NCBI GenBank assembly: GCA_030278955.1
Contig: JAOANR010000003.1
Span: 28,659,227 to 28,723,226, forward strand
DNA from: Hygrophila difformis
Lineage: Eukaryota > Streptophyta > Magnoliopsida > Lamiales > Acanthaceae
DNA length: 64,000 nt
Direction: 5' to 3'
Shown here: in pieces, positions 11,062-22,842 of the stretch
Numbering within the stretch: the first letter of the stretch is position 1
Layout: each line of letters starts with the position of its first letter
The notes under the pieces: model-generated
Database searches by the model: none
The model's input: the letters and a program-made list of their open reading frames with translations, nothing else
Told to the model about the DNA's origin: nothing
Translations under genes and position numbers: made by a program

Positions 11062-11696
11062 TGAGGAGACCCCCATGAGCTCAGGGTTGAAAAAGTTAGA
11101 ATTTCATTCTCTTGAAGACACTGTTGGAGAATCCCCCTCTAGGTAGTTCTTAGTTTAGGTTTATTTTCATTTTTTTGTATTATTTAATTTGAGCCATAGT
11201 GTAGTTTAGTTTTGCTTAATCTTATGTTATTTTCTATTTCAGAAGCATAGGTAGCCACTGTTCACAGTTTTCTTTCTTGTTGTTAAGCTTGATTTAGGGT
11301 TTGTATTACCCAAATCATGGGTATTAACAAACCCCATTTAATAATATGGGAAAACATTCACCAAGTTGTGTCCCAAAACCATGAAATGGGTCTCATAAAC
11401 CCATGGATTTTTACTGCTTTCCTTTTATTTGGGTCTTTTGACCCTATTTGCTTTTTGTCCCTTATTTCTGGATATGTTGTAAGCTTATGTGTGGTTGAAC
11501 CCTAGATTAGGTGTTGCTTTATTTAAATTCTGTCTTGGGTAGATTTAATCATGTTCTAGCATGTTCTTGTAGGTTTTTAAATTCTGTTTGGGTAGTGTAG
11601 TTTAGAATAGCTTTTTAATCCGAAATGGGGTGAGATCACACTGTTTGCATGCTACTGTTCAACTTTGCTTTTTCTGACTTGGGTCCTGAACCACCC

Positions 11697-12240
11697 ATGT
11701 CGCTAACCGACTCCTGTCGCTAAGCCACGTTTGTCGACAAGAGGGTGTTCCGCGACATGGATGTCTAAGGACACTTGTCTTCATTATTTGAAAACCCTTG
11801 GTCGCTAAACACCATGTCGCGGACCCACGGTCCTTGACTCAACCATGCTTAGCGACCAGGAACCAAACTCTTGTTACTATTCTCTGCATGGCTCCTGTCG
11901 CGGAACACCCTTGTCGCGGACCCATGGTCCGCGACTCAACCTTTGTTCCGAGACAGGAAATTATGCCTTGCATATTTATTTTGAAAACCCTAGTCGCTAG
12001 ACATCCTGTCGCGGAGCCATGTTCCGCGACACAATTCCAGGTTAGCGACTGGGAGCCAAAATGCTTAGAAATTTCCAGAGCAACCCTATGTCGCTAAACA
12101 CCTGTCGCGGACCCACGGTCCGCGACACAACTTTTGCTTAGTGACACAAGGTGAAACTCTGCCCAAATTTCTGTAAATCTGTCGAGGCACCCATGTCGAG
12201 GGTCTAGGCCCATGACACCATTTATGGTATCTCGACAGAA
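11697..12240. repeat. Nested hairpin set II (TCGCTAA outside, TCGCGGACC inside)
   Basis: At least three units of about 100-110 bases each form an inverted repeat within an inverted repeat. At 11,894-11,957 the outer arms CCTGTCGCGGAACA and TGTTCCGAGACAGG (13 of 14 pairs) enclose GTCGCGGACC (11,913-11,922) and GGTCCGCGAC (11,926-11,935). At 11,993-12,049 the outer arms GTCGCTA and TAGCGAC enclose TGTCGCGGA and TCCGCGACA. At 12,103-12,127 there is a perfect 11-bp stem, TGTCGCGGACC with GGTCCGCGACA, and a 3-base loop, inside TCGCTAA and TTAGTGA. Confidence 0.85.
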
Positions 12241-12249
12241 TCCTCCTCC

Positions 12250-14640
12250 CTATTTAATCCCAAAATTCTGATCTTCTACCCTCCATTATATTGCAAAAAC
12301 TCACATCTGAATCCCACGGATTAAGATGTAATACCCTAGAATTGCAATATAAGGCGTTATGCTGCCAAAATTTTGATTCTCCATTTCTCATCTAATAATT
12401 AATTGAACCCTCTAGTCATTAATGGTTGATGATTCTAATTAGCAATAATTAAATCACTAATTGTTGTGATTAAAGGACCTTTGTTCAATTGCCATTAAAA
12501 CAATTTTCTATAAGCAAAATCATGATGTCTTAAACAGATAATCCGGACTGTAATTAATTATGGTAGGAGGGATTATTTAAGCCATCAATTATGGATTGAT
12601 TCCATTACCTTGCATGAGAAACCAATGTCTCTCATACAAGTTCTTCTATTCATTTTATTTTCTTTTCTTTTGTCTTTTGCGTATTGTGTGTAACAATTAG
12701 TAAAGAATACATCAGACTAATGTTGGCGGGTATTCCCTCACGGATAACTAGCTCGTATTCTGGGTATTAGTTACTAAGTGTTATTTTGCATGGTCTGGAT
12801 GGCAGTCAGTGGAAGCCTTGGCGGTTCGTCCATCCGGGACTATAATAGCTGCTCAGCTGATTCTTATCCGGATACAATTTTATTTTATTTATCTTAATTT
12901 TCAAACCCAAATTCCAGTCTGCATTATAAATTTGCTAATGCCTGTCAACTTTAGCTGATAAGTACTGCAGAGAGGAAGCATGTAGGTTTTTCTCTGAATT
13001 CACAGACAGTAGGGGCCCAACTGGTAGCGACACTGCCATTGTAGGGTTTCACCTGTCTAAATTCGCTCCATCCGAGTACTTGGGAAATTGGACAGTAGAT
13101 GTTTACAGTCCACCCAATTATTCTGCCCTTATTTTGGTCTCCTGACCACATCATATCTGTGTTTCATTTTCTGTCTAGACCCGCCCCTATATTTTGGGTC
13201 AGTTAATTTTACACTTCTGTATATCCTTATGCATGCTATTATTAAGTGTTATTGTGGTCTAAAATATTTTGGGATCCTTCCCTTGGACAATAGAAGTCTA
13301 GATCTTAAACAGATATTGCATATTAAATTTCCGATAAAAACTCCTTTATAAAATCCGGATCTGAGTAAGGGATAAATTCATCAGTTATGACTAATTCACA
13401 CTCTATCAAGGGTTGATTTTGGGAAATTAGAAGCAGAGTCAGCGATTAGGTCTCATCTAGACTGAAAGGATCTGTGTTTTAATTGAGAGTCTAGTACCTG
13501 TTTAGGGAATGATTTTCAGATTCATTATTTTCCAAAATTGCTGTTTGTTGGGAATCTAAGATTAAATATTACACCGAGATGGGGTCCACTTGGACTCAAA
13601 TACAGTGTAGTAAATAATCTTAGAGGAACATCATCCAGGCCTTGGTTATTTTCTAAGATAGGGTTGAGTTTTCTTTCAACTGCTATCCTCTCTTGCCAAA
13701 GCCTATTTTTGAGTCCTGAGTGAGTGCATCCGGAATGAACTAATTCATTAGTTCGTTTCATTAGTTTGTATCTCATAATCACCCGGAAGGAAGTGAACAC
13801 TGCGAGTGGTTCACCAAGATCCGGGAATTCTTGATCCATACTTCATCATTCTGATGGGGAGCTGTCTTTTACTACCAGGGTCAAACCTTCAAACCTCCGA
13901 GTGATAGGATTTTAAATGCTTTCTTTATCGCTTTCTTTTAAATGCTTTCATTAGAGGTCACTCGGTTGTATTGAGAGTTGTGTAACTGCTACTAGGATTG
14001 ATAGTTAAGGGATAGTTCAGGCTTAATTAGAATCTTTGGGTGTGACATGGGAGAATGATAGCAGTACTTGGCATTTCAATAAATGATTTGTCAGGTGTTG
14101 CTTGTCCACCACAGATGAAGTAACATACCCAGGCCAGGGCAGTTACAAATCTGTGGTATCTTAGAATTTGCGGTATTAAGAACATGTAAACTCATACTGT
14201 AAGTACCTGTCTGTTAAAGGGAACGTTGTATTGAGAGCATGAGAATTAGCTATCTGACAGGATTGTCCCAAACAAAGATCTGTGTATAAAAATGGAAGTT
14301 TAATACTGTTGTATCTAAATCTTGTCCAATTTTTATTCTTTTCTTCTTGTCCCTTCTGTCTACATTGTGATTCAGCTTCATAGCTAGCATAATGTAAATT
14401 TTCACTGCTTTCATAGATAGTATTCATCGCATTTCTAGAATAACTTTACCCGCTTTCTAGAATAGACTTATTTGCTTTGTAGAATAAATTTAAACGCTTT
14501 TATAGTTTAGTTTAAATTCATGCCAGTAGTTGTTAGCCACTTTTCAAACCAATTGGAGCAATACGAATGGAAAATCTAGTAAAACGACGTGGGCCCTGCT
14601 TCTATCGCACATCCTCCAGTGAACGATCCGGTCTTACTAT
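12250..14640. other. Long non-coding stretch of the insertion inside LINE-1
   Basis: No gene is supported here. Short open frames exist on both strands but show no domain or consistent coding character. The DNA alternates between AT-rich and mixed composition. Near 14,620-14,660 it ends in sequence (GATCCGGTCTTACTA, then TTTTTGACACCG) that could be a decayed LTR end and primer site, which is only a guess. Confidence 0.35.
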
Positions 14641-15049
14641 AAATTACTGCAATTTTTGACACCGTGCGCTTTCGGGCCACAGTTTCTTAACACGAGTAAT
14701 AAAAACGTGACAACCTATAAATATATCCCTAATCCTAACTCCGCCTTCATAAATTGGTTTCATTAAATAAAATTGAAAACCAGGATTACGATTTTTCAGA
14801 AAATACTCATGAAGAGAGAACTTGTCAAAAGTTTCATGGCAAGGATCTTCAAGGCATGAAATTGTCAGAGATTTCATGCCGGGGAGGTTCGTAATGCCAC
14901 TTGAACTCAAGGTTTGCTCTCATGAGTAATAAAAAGTGGAGTATATCCTTAAACCCCTTCCCATAAATCATAACTCATTTCATTTAATAAATTTAACCTG
15001 GGATATTTTAGAAATACTCGTGTGACGAAATTGTCAAAAGTTTCACGCG

Positions 15050-15716
15050 GCAAATGAGAGAGCCTGCCATTCTCAAACAGGTCCATCCAACTCAAATTCA
15101 CCATGCCACGGTCTAGACGTTTGCTTATACGACAGCCAGCTCCAGCCATCCGCGACCATGTGAACTCCGGCCCACTGGTAGAAACTCCAACCAGCCGACA
15201 TTGGTCAAAAAGATCCCTTAGCTCAGCCGCGCGGGCCTGAAGAAACACGCCCCCTTGAACTTCCTCTTCACAAGCAATCTCATTCCAATCACCTAAAACT
15301 GCCCATGGAATATCAACCAAATTGGCGACCATCTTCAATGACTCCCAGTTACTTTTACGTCTTTGGTAATTCGGGTCAGCGTAGAGAATAGTATTAGCCC
15401 AGCAACACGTACCCTTCGAAAGTTCCAAGGTAATCATCCTTGCACGACAGTCCAAAACATTAATGTTGCAAGAGATGGTGCGGGAGCGTAGGATCCATAG
15501 GCCTCCACCCATCCCAATGGCCTCCTGAATGCTAACAGGAAGATACCCTTGCCAATCAAGAAAACCACAAACCCTAGAAAATGGACCTCTAGGCTCAAGA
15601 ACACAAAATATATCGGGCTTATGCTCCCTGAGAAGATCACTCACCCATCGTTGAGCAGTGCGACTCATCAACCCACAAACATTCCAAACTATAATATTGA
15701 AGTTAGCAAAATCCAT
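15050..15716 (-). pseudogene. LINE-1 ORF2 start, AP-type endonuclease
   Basis: The frame begins at an ATG at 15,716 and shows an L1-type endonuclease: I-I-V-W-N-V-C-G-L at the start, then D-I-F-C-V-L-E-P-R, Y-A-D-P-N-Y-Q-R-R, L-G-D-W-N-E-I and F-T-W-S-R. It ends after L-S-W-M-D-L-F-E-N-G-R-L-S-H-L-P-R at about 15,050. Beyond that the open frame runs another 33 codons into sequence unrelated to LINEs and stops at 14,949. The enzyme nicks target DNA to prime reverse transcription. The domain lacks its last segment with the SDH triad. A version of that segment is found 4.7 kb away at 10,290-10,345. Confidence 0.8.
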
Positions 15717-15751
15717 AAAAAGATATATAGGATAGAATTCGAACCAAACAT

Positions 15752-17142
15752 CTATTGGGATCCACCATACTGGGAGCCTCCATCCTCAGCATCTACCCAT
15801 GCTTCGCTTCCTTTAGAATCCATCTCATCCCCGTCATGGGAGGCCTCGGCTGCAAGGTTTTGGAGAAGTAAGAATTGGTTGGCGGTAGCCAGCCCTTTCG
15901 ATGTCTCTCCCTTCTCCTGGGATCTTAATCCCCGATCTATCCGTGCCCTTTTAACCCCATGTGGATTGTTAGTCCTTCGTTCAGTAGCACCCTCAAATGG
16001 AACTAGCGCTAGGGCTGTATTCCCACAGTCCTCTTCAATTACCACTTGTGGAACCACAGCCACTGCCTTCCTCTTAGCACTCCCGTTCTCCACCTCTTGC
16101 TTTTGGGGCTCTGGATCCGGCTCCTTTATCTCATCAGCCGCAGCAGGCCGTGACTCTTGAAATTTAGTCCTTTGTTGACGAGGCTTCCTATTGCCTTTTC
16201 GAACCACTTTAAGCCAATCACCAAAAACAGGTTCTTGACAATGCTCCTCTGCCTCTTTCATGCCATGATCACCATGCACGTCAACACCAGCGGGACGCTC
16301 ATCAGGAACATCCGTGCTGTCGTCTACTTGCTCTTCACCCCTTTTCAACCCTTGCTCTTGAGTACAATCTCGGTCAAAGTGCCCGTAACGGCCACATTTG
16401 TACATAGTAGATGTAATCCCTCATAGGATATAGGGATCCATTCATCATTCACTAAAATTTTCCCAGTAACTGGCTTAGTCAAATCCAGCGCAACACATAC
16501 ACGAGCAAACCGCCCCTTGGAAGTGTCTCGTGTGCTATGATCAAATTTAATAACGTCGCCAATGCCTGAAGCCAGTGCCCACGAGATATCTTCACGGAAT
16601 CGATGCATCGATAACCCATTCATTCTCGCCCACACCAGAGTTTTATTGACTTGAGTCGTACGTGGGTTAAAATCGCGCGACCAAGGCATGACCGCAAGGT
16701 AATGATCAAAGACCATCCAGGGACCGCCATTAACAACCGTTTCACGTTCCGACATTAGATCAAATTTCACAATAAAGCATCCAGATCCAACGTCAATAAG
16801 TGTCATGGTCCCTTCAATTTTCCACATACGTTTAAGCCTATCATGCAACGTCATATAGCCAACGTACGTTCCAAGCGGTTTAATTACCAGTGCATCCTCC
16901 TAAGCCTTACTAGCTTCAACTTCGACTTCTTCAGCAATGATGAATCGCGGAATCGCTTGATTCGGTCCGACGTAGGTCTTGGTAATTAATCCTTCAGCGA
17001 TCAGGTCCCTACGTGCTCGGACAGGGTTGGTGGATTGTTGCGCACCTTTCAGGAGATCAGCGAAGGAGGGAGAAGCCCCCCCCCCCCCCCCCCCCGGGGC
17101 CATGCAGATCTTGTGCCACCGCTGGTGGCGTTCCAAAAGCAT
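15752..17142 (-). pseudogene. LINE-1 ORF1, nucleic-acid-binding protein
   Basis: The frame starts at the ATG near 17,101 (Met-Ala-Pro and a glycine run), or upstream of it up to 17,142. A domain of the plant LINE type (DUF4283-like) has M-W-K-I-E-G-T-M-T-L-I-D-V-G-S-G-C-F and G-G-P-W-M-V-F-D-H-Y. It is followed by a CCHC zinc knuckle and a long charged tail. One in-frame TAG lies at about 16,900. A one-base frameshift lies inside the knuckle near 16,390-16,405: the first Cys is in one frame, and K-C-G-R-Y-G-H-F-D-R-D-C is in the next. In this family the protein coats LINE RNA and forms the particle with ORF2. It is dead here because of the stop and the shift. Confidence 0.75.
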
Positions 17143-17224
17143 CAGACGGCGGAGACTTGTTCGGCAAGGCAGCCGCCCTTTGGAGAGACGGAAACCCTAG
17201 GTTGGACGTCTTTTTTAACCATTC

Positions 17225-17241
17225 TGTGGTATTTTGCTTTT
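17225..17241. repeat. Target-site duplication of LINE-1, right copy
   Basis: This is an exact copy of the 17 bases at 6807-6823, directly at the 5' end of LINE-1. Gypsy sequence resumes after it. Confidence 0.85.
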
Positions 17242-17504
17242 GGTAAATTTATAAAATTTAATATTTTAATTAAATCTGTCCATTTTTATTTAATCAATAA
17301 AAGAGCTAAAAAAATTAAAAATCTGAAATTTAAATATTAAAATAATAAAAATCTGAATTTAAATAAATCATGGATGGAATTTAATTATTTTAATTTATAA
17401 TTTACCATGTGCTCTAATGATTTTTTTTTTGTATGAGTGAATACCACATAAATATATAAAGAAGCAGAATATGCCATGAAGAAGCAAGCAAAAAGGGGTA
17501 CATC
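17242..17504. other. Gypsy accessory-region DNA between LINE-1 and the hAT element
   Basis: AT-rich, non-coding DNA. Its last eight bases (17,497-17,504, GGTACATC) are the left target duplication of the hAT element. Confidence 0.5.
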
Positions 17505-20500
17505 TAGACCCGGCAATATGGGTAAATACACGTAGACACGACACGTACACGACATGTGTTTTACATGTACGGGTTTTCGAAAAACAGATACGGGTCAAAA
17601 CAGGTCGACCCGTTTAGTACACGAATACAATTTGGGTCAAATGCAGGTTTATCTGTTTTACCCGAATTGACCCGAATTGACCTGTTTTTTTATACAGGTG
17701 ACCTGTTATCTGAATCAGACACATATCTGTATTTTACCTGTATTTTACCTGTATTATATTATTCTCTTAAATTATTTATTTATTATCTTAATAACTTCTA
17801 GCTTCTAAGTTCTAACCCTAATCTCCCCATCCATATTCCACATTCCAGAAACCCTCCAGACGCCGCAGCCACACTCCACTCTTTTCCCAAATCTCATCGC
17901 TGCCGTCCCCGCCCTCCCTACCGGCGCTGCCGTCCCCGCCCTCCCTACCGGCGCCACTCTAACCTTTCCCCAACAGTCTAACCTTTCCCCAACAGTCCCA
18001 AGTCCCAACCAGATCATCATTCTGACTTGCCTTCACCCACAAGTACGAAGAGGTAAAATTTCCTACTTTGTTTGTGTGTGCGTGCAATTGTGTATCTGTT
18101 GCTTTGGGCGATTGTGATTTGTGTTGTTCGAATTATTGTTTCAATTTTAATGCTCTACAGTGAATTGTTTACATAATTTCACTTTTCTAGTAGTGTTGGG
18201 AGCTAACACTATAGAGCTCTGGTGCCAAGGATTTGTGTATCTGTTGCTTTCTAAAAACTCTCATATTTAGAATATAGGTAAAGCTGTACAGGTTCATGTA
18301 TTGCTGGTCTTTTGCTTCGGGGATCAAACTTTTGAGTCTTTTTTGTGTGGGTTGCATTTTCACAGAGTGTCGGTCAAGGCAACTAGTGCTTCTGTTGCTC
18401 TGCATCGTATTCATCTGAACGATATTATTTTCTCTATTGGTAGATTATTCAATGTCCTTGACTGACTACCAAACTATTTGCAAGTAAAGATTGAAATCTA
18501 CTCTAGAGTTACTTTCTTTGGATTTTTTATGGTAACATGTAATGGCTGACTATGGAGAATAAAATAAGTTTCTCCAATTGAACTGCCTAGTAATTTCGGT
18601 GAAACTAAGGACATGGGTAGTTGTGCATAAATTTGTAGTTTCATAGTTCAGCCACCATTCAACTTCTACCGCTCATCTTTAGAGTAGCTGGTCAGGACTA
18701 GGAAACTTAGAGCGTGGCAGATTTAATTCCTTGAACCTCGTTTGTTTTTTAATCTTGGATGTCTCATGTCTTGATAGAGTTGTGGTGTTGTCAATTGTTG
18801 TTGGTACTTTAGTGCAATGCTTTCCATTCTTTCTCTAATCCTTTGTTATTTTTACAGGAAGTCGGAAATCAGTTATGACTGATACATTTGAATCCAACGA
18901 CATAAGCATGGATGTGGATGGCAACGATGATGATTGTGTGGAGGTGGATGTGGAGGTCACAGACGATGTTCAGTCTGCACAAAGAGCAAGCAAGCAGCGG
19001 AAAAAGAAATTAACTTCAAAGGTTTGGAACTTCTTTGATTTAAGTTCTGTTAAAGTAAATGGTGTTCAAAAAGCAACATGTCGGTACTGTAAAGAGGTGA
19101 AGAACTATGTGGGTAGTCAAGGTACTGGTAATTTGACAAGACATATAAAAACTTGTGGTAGGAGAGACACACGTGATGTTGGTCAAATGTTGATTTCTGG
19201 TGAGGGAGGAGTGAGGTCTGCCAAGTGTAATCTTGAAAAATTTCGTGAGACTTTGATTACTGCTATGATCATGCATAATTTGGAGTTATCATTTGTTGAG
19301 TATGAGGGTATGTTGGCTGCATATAAATGTTTGCATGAGGGTGCTGCTACATGCTCTAGGAATACTGCTAGATCTGATATCATCAAGTTGTATAAAAGAG
19401 AAAAAGCAAGGCTAAAAAGCATGCTAAAGGAAACACCAAGCAGGATTTGTTTGACTACTGATTTGTGGACTTCTGCTAACACTGATGGCTACTTATGTCT
19501 CACTGCACATTTCATTGACAAGAATTGGGTTTTGCAAAAGAGGATCTTAAATTTTACTATTATGCCACCTCCACACACCGGTGTTGCATTGAGTGAGAAA
19601 ATTTATAGTCTTATATCTGAATGGGAAATAGAGAAAAAGTTGTTTTGTGTGACAGTTGATAATGCTTCTGCAAATGACTCTTTTGTTGGCATGTTGAAAT
19701 TGCAATTGAATGTTCGGAAAGCTCTTTTGATGGATGGGAAGTTTTTTCATCTAAGGTGTTGTGCTCATATTCTCAATTTGATTGTGCAAGATGGTTTGAA
19801 AGATATTGATGATGGTGTAAAGAAATTGAGGGAATGTGCTAAATATGTGAAAGGGTCACAAGGTAGGAAACTAAAATTTTTGGAATGTGTGAATATGGTT
19901 TCTTTGAATCCAAATAGAGGATTGAGACAAGATGTTCCAACTAGGTGGAACTCAACATATACTATGTTGAAATCCTCTCTTTATTTTCAGTCAGCTTTTA
20001 GTCATTTGGAGATTAGTGATTCAAATTTTAGGACTAATCCATCTCCATTAGAATGGGAGAAAATTGAGAAAATCAGTGACTTTTTGGGGATGTTTAATGA
20101 TATATCTGGTGTGTTTTCTGGAACCAAGTACCCTACAGCCAATTTGTACTTCCCTTCGGGTTTCATGGCACGATTGACTTTGGAGGAACACCGAACTGGG
20201 GATGATGAGTATTTAAGAAAAATGGCAGGTCTGATGTATTCGAAATTTGAGAAATATTGGTCTGAATTTAGCTTGATTTTATGCATAGCTGTCGTCTTTG
20301 ATCCTCGATACAAGCTACAACTTGTGAGTTGGGCTTACAAGAAGCTTTATGGGGAAGATTCAAATGAGTATGCTAAGGTTAAAGATAATGTGTTCTCTCT
20401 TTATGATGAATATCTCAAAGCTACTAGTGGCCAATCTTCACAATCAGCAACTTCCTCTAGTTCCTCTAGTTCTGGTGCTTCTAAAAGCCAACAAAATGAT

Positions 20501-20584
20501 GATGGAAGCTTTGGTAATATGGCTAGCTATTTGCGTGCAAAAAACGTCTTGAAGGTAACACACTTTTTTTTCACTATTTCATGT

Positions 20585-20620
<36 letters not shown>

Positions 20621-21797
20621 TATTTATTTATTTGTTTATTTATTTCACTCATATATTTGTTTGCTTTTGTTGCTATGAATTAGGAATTTGACATTTATGA
20701 CACTGAGTGTGGTTCTTCTGTGCAAAAATCTCAATTGGAGCAATATTTGGAGGAACCAAGGATAGATAGAAATCAAGAATTAGACATTTTGGAATTTTGG
20801 CATCTTCGTGAAGCTCGATATCTGGAGCTTGCTAACATGGCAAGAGACATCTTGTGCATTCCAGTTTCTACGGTGGCCTCCGAGTCTGCTTTTAGCGTTG
20901 GTGGTAAGGTTCTTGATCCTTATCGCAGCTCACTCAAGCCTGACATTGTTGAAGCTTTAATCTGTTGCAAAGATTGGTTGTTTGGAGAGGTTGCTAAGGA
21001 GAATGTAAAAGAGATTGATGACGGCCTAACTGACTTGAAAATTAGCATGGAGGAGGAGCCTATCTCAGCACAAGTTTCTGCTGCTTCTGCCAATTAAGTA
21101 GTTCTGAATTTTGTAGTTCTGCCAATTCAAGATCCCTGAACCTGAAGTAAGCTTATGATTTTTAATATGGTCAATTTTGTAGTTCTGAATTCTGATTTCT
21201 AACTGTATAAATTGACATAAATCATAATGTATGTTCAATCTGTTGATAATGTTCAATATGGGGTATGTTGTACAGTACTAACTTCGTATGGGGCTCATTG
21301 CAGGGCAGTGGAAAGAGGAGATACAATGATGGAAGGTTTATGAACCTGGTAACCAGCACAAAATGAAAGATGAATTGCTAGAACTTTGGATTTGAACTTT
21401 GGATTTTTTTTTTAAGTTAGAACTTTTGTATTTGAATGTTTGAAGATGAATTGCTAAGTCTATTAGGAATTTTAAGATTTGAATTATGGGAATGTAATTT
21501 TTATATTTTATTTTAAAAGTTTAAAAAGTAATTTGATATAATTTAGTAGAATAGAAGTAAATAGGCAAAATACAGGTAAACAGGTCACAGGTAAATTCGA
21601 CACGCGTGTCAACATGTTTAAATTCACGTGTATACAGGTTGACACGCATGTCATCCGTTTTTGAAACAGGTCGTGTACAGGTTTTGAAATACAGATAAAT
21701 TCTAAAAACAGGTCGTGTACATGTACAGATTAAACAGGTAAACAGGTACTTGACACGTATAACATACACGACCTGTTTACCCATATTGCCAGGTCTA
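17505..21797 (+). mobile_element. hAT DNA transposon, apparently complete
   Basis: The terminal inverted repeats are TAGACCCGGCAATATGGG (from 17505) and, on the other strand, TAGACCTGGCAATATGGG (ending at 21797): one mismatch in the first 18 bases and similar beyond. An exact 8-bp duplication, GGTACATC, flanks them at 17,497-17,504 and 21,798-21,805, the size typical of hAT elements. Sub-terminal DNA on both sides is full of ACCCG, CCTGTTT and CAGGTCGTGTAC motifs, which are probable transposase binding sites. A single transposase gene with a 5' untranslated intron fills the inside. The element sits in the gypsy accessory region and is younger than it. Confidence 0.95.
18875..21097 (+). CDS. 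hAT transposase with BED zinc finger, two coding exons
   Basis: Exon 1 is 18,875-20,554 and exon 2 is 20,684-21,097. The 129-bp intron (AAG/GTAACA to AATTAG/GAA) holds a TA microsatellite and keeps the frame, giving 697 residues with no stop or shift. A BED-type zinc finger lies at residues 46-96 (C69, C72, H90, C94). An RNase-H-like catalytic domain follows with L-T-T-D-L-W-T-S (D196) and T-V-D-N-A-S-A-N-D (D262). The C-terminal hAT dimerisation region ends with V-A-S-E-S-A-F-S (E627). These three are the expected catalytic D-D-E. A likely 5' leader intron runs from 18,053 to 18,857 (AAGAG/GTAAAA to TTTACAG/GAAG). The protein would bind the element's ends in the nucleus and cut and paste it. 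It is the RICESLEEPER/Ac-like type. Confidence 0.93.
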
Positions 21798-21805
21798 GGT
21801 ACATC

Positions 21806-22842
21806 CATGATGGTGAAAGAATTTCTAAGATCTAAATGCTCCAGGTGTGATCTTTTCATGTTTTATGTTTATCAATCTGTATGAAGTATTTTGGTAAGAG
21901 TTTAGTTAGTTTTATTTTACTATTTATTATACTTTGAATAAAATGACACATGCATAATAAGGACATATTGATTATTTTAAATTTAAATTATGCATTCACA
22001 GTGGTGCCATTATTTTAAGATTATCACATCACTACCAATCTAGAGAAAATCCAAATAAGTCTAAATATTTTGCTTAAATCCGATTTTACAACTTAATGAG
22101 TATTAGGTTTCCTAGTTTAAAGTCCTAGACTTTGTTAAATTGTTATGCAATTTGTTTGAACCATTGATGACAATTCTATTTACCTCACAGAAAACCACTT
22201 GATTGATTAGACTAGTTATTTATTTTGTGGGGAGTTATCATTATTTATATATGAATATGCTCATTCCAAGTCTTTTTAAATGCTTAATTAAAATAAAGTC
22301 AAAGTGAAACCCCTACATTTGAAAAAATTAGTACTCAAATCTTGCAAAAAGAAAAAGAAAAAAATGTTGAAGAATGCAAGATCAAAAAAAATATATATAT
22401 AATATATTCAAAAGGGGAATTAAATAAAAATTCATAAACTCTTGACTAGACGACTGGCACATATTCGGTGACATGAGTAGCTTTTGGAATTCAACCGTCT
22501 ACAACTCAGCCAAAGTGTCTAGAATATAGTGAAACCGAGTCATTGATTGAGCATATTTAAAGACTGGAATAGAAAAGCATATTTACATTATTCACTCTCC
22601 CATTTTAAGTGCTATGCATAATTAATTTGTTTTCTGTATTGTAAGTGCTTTGGATATCTGGTTTTAATGGCTGATGCATATTTATTTACCTTGTTCTAGC
22701 ACATTAAACTTTGAACCCTTCTTAACTCATTTTGTTGTTGAAATCTATAATTTGGTAGAACTATAGAGACTTTATCTTTATTATCTTGATTGGCATGTGG
22801 ATGTGTTAATTGATCTCATTGCTCAAGCGACGAGCAATATTT
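21806..22842. other. Gypsy non-coding DNA before the 3' LTR
   Basis: About 1 kb of AT-rich DNA without a gene, continuing the gypsy element to the right of the hAT insertion. A-rich purine runs (22,345-22,400) and the CAAGCGACGAGCAA motif at 22,825 are typical of the end of Athila/Tat internal regions. Confidence 0.5.

Larger units (their letters stand above)
10346..15045. mobile_element. Non-coding, LTR-like insertion inside LINE-1
   Basis: This 4.7-kb block separates the endonuclease and polymerase halves of LINE-1. It has no coding sequence that I recognise. It does hold two sets of nested hairpins (10,640-10,985 and 11,697-12,240) and TATA-like boxes (11,054-11,061 TATAAATA and about 12,253). 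Long AT-rich stretches and a diverged local duplication near its right end (14,693-14,850 against 14,922-15,045) complete it. The pattern suggests a large LTR or a rearranged part of an LTR retrotransposon. I could not find matching termini or a target duplication, so both its edges and its class are uncertain. Confidence 0.45.
6824..17224 (-). mobile_element. LINE-1: L1-type non-LTR retrotransposon with a nested insertion
   Basis: The element reads on the minus strand. From 5' to 3' it has ORF1 (17,142-15,752), an AP-endonuclease segment (15,716 to about 15,050), a 4.7-kb foreign insertion, then reverse transcriptase, a zinc-binding region and RNase H (about 10,345-6,900), and a short 3' end with poly(A) at 6,830-6,821. 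A 17-bp target duplication flanks it. All coding parts carry frameshifts or stops, so it is dead. The endonuclease end is represented twice, once on each side of the insertion, which suggests a rearrangement. Confidence 0.85.
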
